DNA from: a virus
Reading direction: 5' to 3' (one strand)
Length of the DNA stretch: 26,264 bases
Virus record (IMG/VR): IMGVR_UViG_3300022707_000333
Location: 1-26,264 of that record
The first letter of the stretch is position 1. Each line of letters opens with the position of its first letter. The position numbers were made by a program, and so were the translations under genes. Shown one piece after another: positions 14,328 through 21,300 of this stretch. The notes under the pieces were generated by a model. The model worked only from the letters and a program-made list of their open reading frames with translations, ran no database searches and had not been told where the DNA came from.

Positions 14328-14696
14328 ATGGCATACGATTTCGACGCGTCCAGAAAATTAGCATTGAGAGTTATCACTAAGTTTGGTGCGCCCGGCTCAG
14401 TAGTAAAAAAAGGAGTTACCGGCGGCGGATTTGACAACAACGGCGATCCGATACCCGATAGCCCAGATGAAATAATTCTTGGCACTATAACGCCGCTGGT
14501 TCAATTTAAGTCTCATGAGGTGGATGGGGAAGCGATACAGAGCGGTGACTCGTATGTATTTTTCCATAGTGAGGTAGAGCCAGAAATTGATATGCAAACA
14601 ACAATTAATTTTAAAACATTTAGAATCGTTGACACCATCATACTTTCATCGGTTGATGATGTTAATATATTTAGGCGCTTGCAATTAAGGAAATAA
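14328..14696 (+). CDS. Probable head closure (head-tail connector) protein
   Basis: The 122-residue protein starts at ATG 14328 with AGAGGA at spacing 7. The pattern GAPGSVVKKGVTGGGFDNNGDP, then IILGTITPLVQF, DGEAIQSGDSYVFFHSEV and a final SSVDDVNIFRRLQLRK is typical of the small beta-barrel proteins that plug the head after packaging and accept the tail (lambda FII / SPP1 gp16 role). The following genes are tail completion and tail terminator, in the right order. Function is from pattern and context. Confidence 0.75.
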   Translation: MAYDFDASRKLALRVITKFGAPGSVVKKGVTGGGFDNNGDPIPDSPDEIILGTITPLVQFKSHEVDGEAIQSGDSYVFFHSEVEPEIDMQTTINFKTFRIVDTIILSSVDDVNIFRRLQLRK

Positions 14697-14697
14697 C

Positions 14698-14820
14698 ATG
14701 ACTACCAAAAAATCCAAAGCAAAGAAAAAGCCGGCACCAGAGGCAAAGAAAAACCCAAGCGCCGAACAATTCGACGAGAACGGCAAGCGCTCGGTTAAAG
14801 TAATCGTTAATCGTGGCTAG
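14698..14820 (+). CDS. 40-residue Lys-rich protein
   Basis: ATG 14698 follows AAGGA with 8 bases and overlaps nothing upstream; 40 codons end at TAG 14818-14820. The first half is Lys/Ala/Pro-rich (MTTKKSKAKKKPAPEAKKN) and disordered; the second (EQFDENGKRSVKVIVNRG) is a short strand pair. The next gene begins inside its last codons. Small basic proteins of this form occur in head-tail joining blocks; role unknown. Confidence 0.65.
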   Translation: MTTKKSKAKKKPAPEAKKNPSAEQFDENGKRSVKVIVNRG

Positions 14821-15184
14821 CCAATGGACCAGAATAGCTGACTCTCAAAAAAGTAAGTTATTGAGAGTCGCTAAAAATTCGTTTTCGTTTGCCGGTAAAA
14901 AAATAATCAGACTATCGCCAGTCGATACCGGTCGATTCAAAGAGAATTGGCTAACCGCCATTGGACAGGCTAACACGTCTATAGATTTACCAAGTGGGTT
15001 TGGCCTAACTCCGACAGTTAAATTATTAAGACCGGGTGATACGATATTTTTTACCAATTCGCTACCTTATGCATTCAGACTTGAATTCGGTTGGAGCGGT
15101 CAAGCACCGTTAGGAATGGTTCGCATAACCATAGTTGATTGGCAAGGCATAGTTGATAGAGAGGTTAAAAAGATAGCGGCATGA
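14813..15184 (+). CDS. Tail completion protein, HK97 gp10 family
   Basis: The only early start is GTG 14813, overlapping the preceding stop by 8 bases, with no clear ribosome site, so coupling is likely. Across 123 residues it shows the family marks LSPVDTGRFKENW and NSLPYAFRLEFGWSGQAPLGMVR, where VDTG and the Y-A-x-x-L-E-F-G segments are the usual core. Proteins of this family sit at the tail end that joins the head. Length is normal. Confidence 0.85.
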   Translation: MASQWTRIADSQKSKLLRVAKNSFSFAGKKIIRLSPVDTGRFKENWLTAIGQANTSIDLPSGFGLTPTVKLLRPGDTIFFTNSLPYAFRLEFGWSGQAPLGMVRITIVDWQGIVDREVKKIAA

Positions 15185-15591
15185 TTTCAAAATTCGATCT
15201 GGCAAAAGCATTGCGCGATCAAGCCAAGATAACAGCTGATGCTAATAGCATTAAGTTAGTTACAAATGGCGAAGGTTTTAGCCCCGGCGTAAATCAAACC
15301 ATCATTGAAGAGGCGGTAATATTTGGCGATGATAACTCCATTGGCCTAGCTGGTGCCACTAGCGATATGCAGATAGGTATTTTCCAACTCTCACTTCACG
15401 TTCCAAAAAATGAAACAAAGTGGGACGGGCTAAAAATTATAGATATTTTACAAGCCGCATTCCCTAGAGAGTTAAAATTAACGTTTAACAGCCAGTTGGT
15501 GGTTATCATGGATTCATCAACTGGACCAATGTTTCAGAACGATACTCACTTTATATTTATCCTGAGTGTTAGTTTTAGTGTAATAAATTAA
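15181..15591 (+). CDS. Tail terminator protein (gpU-like)
   Basis: The protein of 136 residues is expected to cap the finished tail tube and dock it to the head. It begins with a helix (FDLAKALRDQAKI), then strands with SDMQIGIFQLSLHVP, the helix DGLKIIDILQAAFP, and ends in the strand FIFILSVSFSVIN, an arrangement consistent with lambda gpU-type terminators (DUF4128-like). ATG 15181 overlaps the previous stop as ATGA. Order between tail completion and tail tube genes strongly supports it. Confidence 0.78.
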   Translation: MISKFDLAKALRDQAKITADANSIKLVTNGEGFSPGVNQTIIEEAVIFGDDNSIGLAGATSDMQIGIFQLSLHVPKNETKWDGLKIIDILQAAFPRELKLTFNSQLVVIMDSSTGPMFQNDTHFIFILSVSFSVIN

Positions 15592-15594
15592 CCA

Positions 15595-15603
15595 TGCTAT
15601 AAT
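15595..15603 (+). promoter_or_regulatory. Extended -10 promoter before the homing endonuclease
   Basis: TGCTATAAT is a perfect extended -10 element, with no convincing -35. Transcription should begin near 15610, the first base of a stable RNA stem. Confidence 0.7.
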
Positions 15604-15606
15604 CAA

Positions 15607-15660
15607 TTTGCGCTGAGGGATTAATTACCCCGCTCTGATTCGTTACCAGACAGCGCGAAA
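15607..15660 (+). promoter_or_regulatory. Leader RNA A, predicted three-way junction at +1
   Basis: Outer stem GCGCTG (15610-15615) with CAGCGC (15651-15656), extended by TTT/AAA past a bulged G. Inside lie two hairpins: GGG (15617-15619) with CCC (15628-15630), 8-base loop, and TCTG (15634-15637) with CAGA (15647-15650), 9-base loop ATTCGTTAC. The inner stems are short, so the fold is a prediction. It sits exactly where the transcript should begin and about 40 bases before the endonuclease start. Confidence 0.5.
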
Positions 15661-15696
15661 CATCCTTCAGGTAGCGACGCTTTAACGAGGTGAATC

Positions 15697-16310
15697 ATGT
15701 TTATAGAGATCCCCGCAAGCAAAATGTCCATAGCACTTAGAAGGCTATCTTTCGGCGTTGGCGTAAATGACGCTGATTATATCGTGTGCAATAAAACCGA
15801 CGGTAAGAGGATGACTTGCCCATTCTACAAAAGATGGAATCATATGCTGGAAAGGTGCTATTCAGAAAAATTCCTCGAAAGAAACCCATCATATAAAGGA
15901 TGCACAACATGTGAGGATGGTACCTGTTTTCAAATTTCAAGAAGTGGATGATAAATCAGGACTGGGAAGGGAAACAACTAGATAAAGATATTAAATTTAC
16001 TGGCAATAAAGTGTATTCGCCGGAAACATGTATATTCGTTCCGCAACAAATCAATTCCCTATTGACAGATAGGAGAGCGGAAAGAGGATCTGAGTCACAG
16101 GGCGTACATTTCAATATAAGGGATAATAAATTTCAAGCTAATTGTAGCGTCAATGGAAGGAAAAAACATTTAGGTTATTTTGATAAAGAAGAAGATGCTG
16201 CCGTGGCATATAAAGAATTTAAATCTAAGCACGTTCACGGTGTTGCGATGGAGCAAGCCGATCCGTTACGTACCTATCTAATTAGGATATCTAGAGAATA
16301 TTTGGTGTAA
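15697..16310 (+). pseudogene. HNH/AP2 homing endonuclease broken by a frameshift
   Basis: Free-standing homing endonucleases of this kind cut an endonuclease-free copy of the locus and spread by repair. The first frame (15697-15951) holds YKRWNHMLERCYSEKFLERN and KGCTTCE, the HNH-side motif; the second (to 16310) holds WMINQDWEGKQLDKDI, YSPETCIFVPQQIN and an AP2 DNA-binding domain (GVHFNIRDNKFQA...HLGYFDKEEDAAVAYKEF). In the second frame the sequence upstream of 15948 reads YLFSNFKKWM back to about 15918, so one base appears lost near 15916-15918 where a GAx-TGG pair is expected. GAGGTG precedes ATG 15697. Sequencing error remains possible. Confidence 0.85.
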
Positions 16311-16341
16311 TTTACCTTTATTTAGCCAACTTAGCTAATTG

Positions 16342-16350
16342 TGATATCAT
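16342..16350 (+). promoter_or_regulatory. Extended -10 promoter of the tail tube gene
   Basis: TGATATCAT fits TGnTAtcAT with five of six matches in the -10 and the TG extension. Transcripts would start near 16357, just before a palindrome at 16367. Confidence 0.55.
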
Positions 16351-16366
16351 GAGGATGGATGAAATT

Positions 16367-16380
16367 ATTTAACGTTAAAT
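16367..16380 (+). repeat. Perfect 14-bp palindrome in the tail tube leader
   Basis: ATTTAACGTTAAAT is a perfect dyad centred about 24 bases after the -10 box and 17 bases before the ATG at 16397. Its location suits an operator or leader-binding site. Confidence 0.45.
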
Positions 16381-16396
16381 TATTGAGGAATTAATC

Positions 16397-16840
16397 ATGA
16401 CGCAAACGTCAACTGGGACTTTGTTCGCCATCGTGGCAGCATCTCCAGCAACTATTGACCAGGCAGGGTTTGAAGCCCTGAGTTACGTCAACGTGGGGGA
16501 GGTCACTGACGTTCCGGAGATTGGGGCAGATGTTGCGGTAGTGAGTCACATGCCGCTGGCAACCGGGATCGTGGAAAAATTCAAAGGTTTCAAAAACTTT
16601 GGATCATTCGCTCTTGGTTTTGCCGACGACACAACTGATGCGGGCCAGGCTGTATTGGATTCGGGCGCTACTGGCGCAAACGAAAATGTACAGCACAGCG
16701 CGAGGATAACCTTGCAAGATGGAACATTTATATTTTTCACTTGCAAAATATTCTCATTCAAATTAGCACCAGGCTCAGCCGATTCAATTGTGGGATCAAC
16801 ATCTGCAATCGAAATTGAATCTAAACTAGTGAGGGTCTAA
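16397..16840 (+). CDS. Major tail tube protein
   Basis: This 147-residue protein should polymerise around the tape measure to form the tail tube. It begins TQTSTGTLFAIVAASPATIDQAGFEALSY, then VNVGEVTDVPEIGADVAVVSH, a pattern common in lambda gpV-like tube proteins of siphoviruses, and ends with repeated strands. GAGGA at 16384-16388 gives a good site before ATG 16397, and it has its own promoter, fitting high output. Terminator protein upstream and chaperones downstream confirm the position. Confidence 0.82.
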   Translation: MTQTSTGTLFAIVAASPATIDQAGFEALSYVNVGEVTDVPEIGADVAVVSHMPLATGIVEKFKGFKNFGSFALGFADDTTDAGQAVLDSGATGANENVQHSARITLQDGTFIFFTCKIFSFKLAPGSADSIVGSTSAIEIESKLVRV

Positions 16841-16842
16841 TC

Positions 16843-17190
16843 ATGGCAGTTATTACTCCTACAGATATGACCGGATCAGGCTCAAGAGCGGTTACCGTAA
16901 CCACTTTGGGCGCGTCTGATACATTCGTTTATAACCCAGACAAAAAACCAGTGCTTTACCTGAATAATGTTTCAGGTGGCGCCCTAACTCCATTAATCGA
17001 CGGTGATGGCGGCACAACTACGCCATGCCCAGGCATTGGTGATGTTGACGTTTCGGCAGGTCTAACTCTCGATTCAATTGGTATTGGCGCCACGGCGGCT
17101 ATTCCACTTAATAGCATCGAAGCTTTTTTAAAGGGCGTGATCACCATCACTGGCGGCGACGCCATTGAAGCAACACTGCTTGAATTCTAA
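16843..17190 (+). CDS. 115-residue putative tail structural protein
   Basis: Starting 2 bases after the tube gene, the protein is rich in Gly, Thr and Val with strand-rich pattern (SRAVTVTTLGASDTFVYNPDKK, VLYLNNVSGG, GVITITGGDAIEATLLEF) and no membrane segment. It resembles a small beta-sandwich decoration domain that could coat the tube or be a second tube subunit. An intrinsic terminator follows, so it is co-transcribed with the tube gene. The exact family is not recognised. Confidence 0.65.
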   Translation: MAVITPTDMTGSGSRAVTVTTLGASDTFVYNPDKKPVLYLNNVSGGALTPLIDGDGGTTTPCPGIGDVDVSAGLTLDSIGIGATAAIPLNSIEAFLKGVITITGGDAIEATLLEF

Positions 17191-17206
17191 ATCAGTTAAG
17201 TGATGT

Positions 17207-17236
17207 AAAAGCCCGTCTAGCTGATGGGCTTTTTTA
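17207..17236 (+). terminator. Intrinsic terminator after the tail tube genes
   Basis: AAAAGCCCGTC (17207-17217) pairs with GATGGGCTTTT (17223-17233) with one G-U pair, loop TAGCT, followed by more T residues. A strong, classic terminator. Confidence 0.88.
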
Positions 17237-17250
17237 TGCTCGTTATTTAA

Positions 17251-17259
17251 TGCTACAAT
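17251..17259 (+). promoter_or_regulatory. Extended -10 promoter of the chaperone operon
   Basis: TGCTACAAT has the TGn extension and five of six -10 matches. It lies directly after a terminator. Start of transcription is expected near 17266, the first base of leader RNA B. Confidence 0.6.
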
Positions 17260-17265
17260 AACCAC

Positions 17266-17318
17266 GGCCGCAATACCCTCGCGCAGGGCTCGCAGAATCA
17301 TCCGCTGCTTTTGCGGCC
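17266..17318 (+). promoter_or_regulatory. Leader RNA B, predicted three-way junction at +1
   Basis: Outer stem GGCCGCAA (17266-17273) pairs perfectly with TTGCGGCC (17311-17318). Inner hairpins are CCCT (17276-17279) with AGGG (17285-17288), loop CGCGC, and GCAG (17292-17295) with CTGC (17305-17308), 9-base loop AATCATCCG. The layout mirrors leader A. A T run (17324-17330) follows six bases later, too far for a normal terminator. ATG 17360 lies about 40 bases beyond. Confidence 0.55.
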
Positions 17319-17359
17319 ACCTAATTTTTTTGGATGCTACTAATGATGAAGGTATTACC

Positions 17360-17845
17360 ATGGACTTAAACACACTTGACGTTATTAAATTGGCCAATGA
17401 AGGAACAGTTTTAGAACTGCTCCACCCTGCAACTGGTGAAGTATTAGCCGACAAAACAGAAGAGTACGAGGAATCTGTTGATAAAATCAATTCAAACGAC
17501 AGCTTGAGCGATGATCAGAAAGCAAAAAAAATAGAAGGTCTTGAAAAGCCAAAGCCATTTTATCTTCGCCTGCTAGGATCGGACTCGGACACTTATCGTA
17601 ATGCAATGAAGCGCCGATTTGAGCGAAATCAAAACAAGAAAAACCAAAAGATTAATCTTGACGATGCTCAAATAAAGGCCGCTGAATTATTGGCGAAGTG
17701 CACTACCGACTGTTTCATGATCGAAGATGGCAAGGCGATAGTGTGTAATCATTCTGAAATGACGCGTTTATATCTTAAGTACCCATGGATGAGAGAGCAA
17801 GCAGAAGAAGCGATGGCTGATCGCTCGGTTTTAATGACGAAGTAA
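17360..17845 (+). CDS. Tail assembly chaperone, G-type product
   Basis: Tail assembly chaperones bind the tape measure and recruit tube subunits. The start is ATG 17360 with GAAGG at spacing 7; the frame extends to TTG 17330 without a site. The 161-residue protein shows MDLNTLDVIKLANEGTVLELL, PKPFYLRLLGSDSDTYRNAMKRR and TDCFMIEDGKAIVC...RLYLKYPWMREQAEEA, the pattern of gpG-like proteins. A second frame, opened by a -1 shift near 17827-17833, extends it into the T domain. It sits directly before the tape measure gene, as required. Confidence 0.82.
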   Translation: MDLNTLDVIKLANEGTVLELLHPATGEVLADKTEEYEESVDKINSNDSLSDDQKAKKIEGLEKPKPFYLRLLGSDSDTYRNAMKRRFERNQNKKNQKINLDDAQIKAAELLAKCTTDCFMIEDGKAIVCNHSEMTRLYLKYPWMREQAEEAMADRSVLMTK

Positions 17846-18288
17846 GCGACGAGCTTACACTTTACGCCCAGCAGTTGGCGTGGCTACATGCCGCGCCTAA
17901 ACGCCACAAAAAAGATGACGATCCAACATCCAGGGCGGAATCATTAGACGATGATAACCCAGCAAAGTCATTACCAGAAATTAACGGTTATCTTGCCAAG
18001 TGTTTCCATCTGTCAGGTGTTTGCTTAAGTGGCGGTATGGGGATTAACGCCTTAACATGGGCAGAGATTGATTCGTTTGTTAATCGTTCTGGTTATCCGC
18101 TTACGGGTTGGGAATCTGAACAAATTATATTAATGAGCCGGGCTTATGTTAACTACTCACACAAAGCAAAGGAACTTAGTTGCCCTTCACCGTTTAATTT
18201 GGCGGCTAATGATGAGGGCGCGAAGGAAACCAACAGGAGGATAGTAAACGATCGATTCATGGCAATGGTTAACGCAATGGAAAAATAA
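17833..18288 (+). CDS. T-domain of the chaperone, read by -1 frameshift
   Basis: The frame one base back from the G gene opens after a TGA at 17818-17820 and reads without a good ribosome site: FNDEVSDELTLYAQQLAWLHAAPKR, then a Lys/Asp-rich linker and a helical C-terminus (NRRIVNDRFMAMVNAMEK). LYAQQLAWLHAAP directly after the G stop is the familiar GT pattern. The fused GT product would be about 309 residues. Slippage is proposed at GGTTTTA (17827-17833). An independent start at TTG 17875 is possible but lacks a site. Confidence 0.7.
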   Translation, partial: NDEVSDELTLYAQQLAWLHAAPKRHKKDDDPTSRAESLDDDNPAKSLPEINGYLAKCFHLSGVCLSGGMGINALTWAEIDSFVNRSGYPLTGWESEQIILMSRAYVNYSHKAKELSCPSPFNLAANDEGAKETNRRIVNDRFMAMVNAMEK

Positions 18289-18289
18289 T

Positions 18290-18315
18290 AAAAAGGGGCC
18301 TAATGGCTCCTTTTT
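18290..18315 (+). terminator. Intrinsic terminator after the chaperone genes
   Basis: AAAAAGGGGCC (18290-18300) pairs with GGCTCCTTTTT (18305-18315) with one G-U pair around the loop TAAT. A perfect U-tract terminator. Confidence 0.88.
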
Positions 18316-18356
18316 ATTGCCCTATTGCTAGAATATAAATCAACATTTATTTAGGT

Positions 18357-18362
18357 TATACT
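18357..18362 (+). promoter_or_regulatory. Promoter -10 box of the tape measure operon
   Basis: TATACT lies 29 bases before ATG 18391, after the terminator. No TGn extension and no clear -35, so this is the weakest promoter call. Confidence 0.4.
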
Positions 18363-18390
18363 AAATTCAATTAATTTTTAGGTATCTGTA

Positions 18391-21300
18391 ATGTCTGATA
18401 TAGCAATCCTTGGTTTTAAAGTTGACACGAAAGGCCTAAAAAAAGGCGAGCAGGCGCTTGATAATTTTGCCAAGAAGGGCGAACAAACAGAAAAGAGGAT
18501 CAATAACAGCTTTAAACGAATCTCAGCACGTATCTCTGGCATCAAGGATGTAATAGGAATTGTCGGACTTGAGTTTGCCCAACTATCCAACAAAACAGAC
18601 ATAGCAAGAAAGTTAGTCGTAAAAGATATGCAGCAAATGCGCAATAGCGTAACGGATTTAAACAGGGAAGTTAAAAAGGTTCCGGTCGGATTTGGCAGAA
18701 TATCAAGATCAGCAAGAACATCATCAGCAAGCGCAGTCACCAGCATCACCATATTGAAAAAAGAAATAATATCAGTAAACAGAGTGGTTGGGTTGCTCGC
18801 TACTGGATTTCTTTTGATTGGCGGAGCCAGGTTGGGGACTGAGATAATTAGTCTGTCTGATACGTGGAAAGGATTGAATAGCCAAATAAGACAGGTTACT
18901 GATTCAGAAGAAGATCTGATAAAAACCCGCAAAATATTATTCGATTTAACACAGGATACAAGATCTCAACTATCAGGTACGGTTAATTTATTCGCTGAAT
19001 TAACCAGAGGAACATCAGAGCTAGACATTTCAAGCGATCGATTGGTTGGTGTGACTCGGACATTAAATAATTTGTTTGTCGCCGGTGGCAAGCCGATGTC
19101 TGAAACCATCGGCGCTATACGCCAATTAAACCAAGGTTTTGCTTCTGGCGTTTTGCGTGGTGATGAATTTAACTCTGTTGCTGAAGGTGCGCCTAAGGTC
19201 TTAGTCGCGTTAACAAGAAGCTTGGGAATAACAAGGGGTGAACTAAGAGAGTTCGCGGCTACAGGTGGAATAACAGCAGAAATAATGATCACTGCTTTAG
19301 AATCGTTTAGTCGTGAAGCTCAAAGCCTGGCAGACCAAACAGAAAAAACTTTTGCTCAAAGCTTGCAAATATCTACCAATAATATAACTAAATTTGTTGG
19401 CGAAGCTGAATTGCTAAATGAAATTTTAGGCTCAGTCGGTGCCGGCATGGAAGAACTAACAGGTAACCTAGATGCGACAAGTGATGCCGCACAAACGATG
19501 GTTGCGGTAATAGGTGTAGGGCTTACCCCTGTTATGTTTGGATATATCAGATCTCTTGTTGGCACAATTGCGGCGCAATTAACGGCCGGAACCACGGCGA
19601 TTAAAACTGCTAACGCATTTAGCGTTGTAACAACATCAGCGGCAACAGCAACGGTCGCGACAAATGCACTCGCCATAGCTACAAAATTCTTACTTGGGCC
19701 ATGGGGACTGCTATTAATTGCCATTGGTGCCGCTGTCGGTGTTTATGCAGCATCAAAGGCGGCTAGCGAAGACATAACAAGGCAATTCGGAATAGAAGAG
19801 GAAGCCATAAGGAAGTTAGCAAAATCATATGAGGATGCCAGCGTTGGAAGGTTAGGTAGTGACTACATAAAGTCCCAAAGAAAAGCTATTGAGATTGACA
19901 AAGAACGCAATAGAATACAAGAAAACATTATTTCAATACAAAATCGAATTACAGCCGCTAGGGCATCTGGCGCTCAATTTAGGGATATCAGTCAATCTAT
20001 AAATAGTTTAAAGGATCAGAAAAAAGCATTAGCAGCTGTCAATCTTAAAGGTGCTGAAAATGCTAAAGTCCTTAAAATTATTGGAGATAAATTCGAAAAT
20101 CTTTTACCGAAAGGCAGGGAGTGGGTAGAGATATCCGACAATATAGCGAAAAAGACAAAAGATCAAATGAAGGCTCAATTGAGAGTTGCCGAGGCGTTTG
20201 GCCTTACTATTTTTAACCTTGAAATGCAGAGACAGGAGCTTTTACTTAGCGCTAACGCTTTTGAGATATACGAAGCAAAAATACAAGCAATAGCTGATGG
20301 CGCAACGCCAGCAATGGTCAAGGCCATAACTGATGCTATTAAGGTTAACCAAGATTTAAGGGCAGAGATAGACAATCAGGAAGGGCTAAACGAACTATCA
20401 GATCAAGTTGATAACTTCGGTGGCGCCTGGTCTCGCACGGGTTCAGCAATCATTGACGCTTTCGGAGGAATGTCTGAAGCGTTAAGTGATTATATGGGGC
20501 GAGTAGAAGAAATTGCAGAGCTCGAGGCTAAAGTTGCTGATGCCCGGGTTATTTTCGGCGAAAATAACGCCGATGTTATCCGATTGCAGCAAGAGCTCGA
20601 CAGTCAAAAAGTATCAGCTGAATTGAGCGGATTAAAAGCAATATCAAAAGCATCAGGATCGCTTTTCAAAGAAAAAACAGCAGCATCAAAAGCATTTGCG
20701 GCTTTAAATAAAATAATAGCAATCGCTGAAATTGCCCTGTCATTCCAAAAAATAACAGCAGGCACAGCCGAGGCAGGCGTTCACGTTGCTAACGAAACAA
20801 CAAAGCAAGGCGCTAACTCGCTAACGGCTATCACATCAGCCTTTGCTGCCCCGTTCCCGATTAACTTTATAGCCGGCGCTGCAATGATTGCAATAATGGC
20901 CAGCTTGCTCGGTGGTTCTTCTGGCGGAGGTGGCGGGGGGTTTGATGCATCACAGGCGGCTCAAGAGGCGCAGGGCACCGGCACCGTATTTGGTAGTAAT
21001 GAACAGTCACAATCAATAGTAAATGCTCAGGAACGGTTTGAGGATATCGCGATCGATCAGCTTTCTGAGTTACGAAAAATACGTAACTCAATGGGCGCTT
21101 TGGCTGATGGCATTGCTAAGTTGGCCGGATCGATAATAGGCGGAGGACTTGGAGAGTTTGGTGGTAATTTAGGCACCACAACATCAGTTACCGGCGGATT
21201 TTTAGCTAATCTTGGTGATCCGTTCGGCGGAACAGTTAGCGCGGTATTAGGCTCTTTATTCGGAAAAACTACTAAAAAGATTGTTGATGAGGGCATTAGC

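Noticed and set aside
15598-15660. Leader A as a purine riboswitch or hammerhead ribozyme
   Set aside because: TATAATC and a three-stem layout suggested the first, CTGA and GCGAAAC the second, but the conserved core sequences are absent in both cases and the TATAAT is better explained as a promoter.
15905-15955. Programmed -1 frameshift in the homing endonuclease
   Set aside because: No slippery heptamer lies near 15916-15918 and these genes are normally a single frame; a base loss or sequencing error is simpler.
17266-17331. Leader B as a plain terminator
   Set aside because: The T run starts six bases after the outer stem and the stem encloses two hairpins, so it does not fit an intrinsic terminator. 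A second terminator right after the one at 17207 would also silence the chaperone genes.
18378-18932. 184-codon reverse-strand frame over the start of the tape measure gene
   Set aside because: It mirrors a clear coding gene, has biased composition and no upstream signal.
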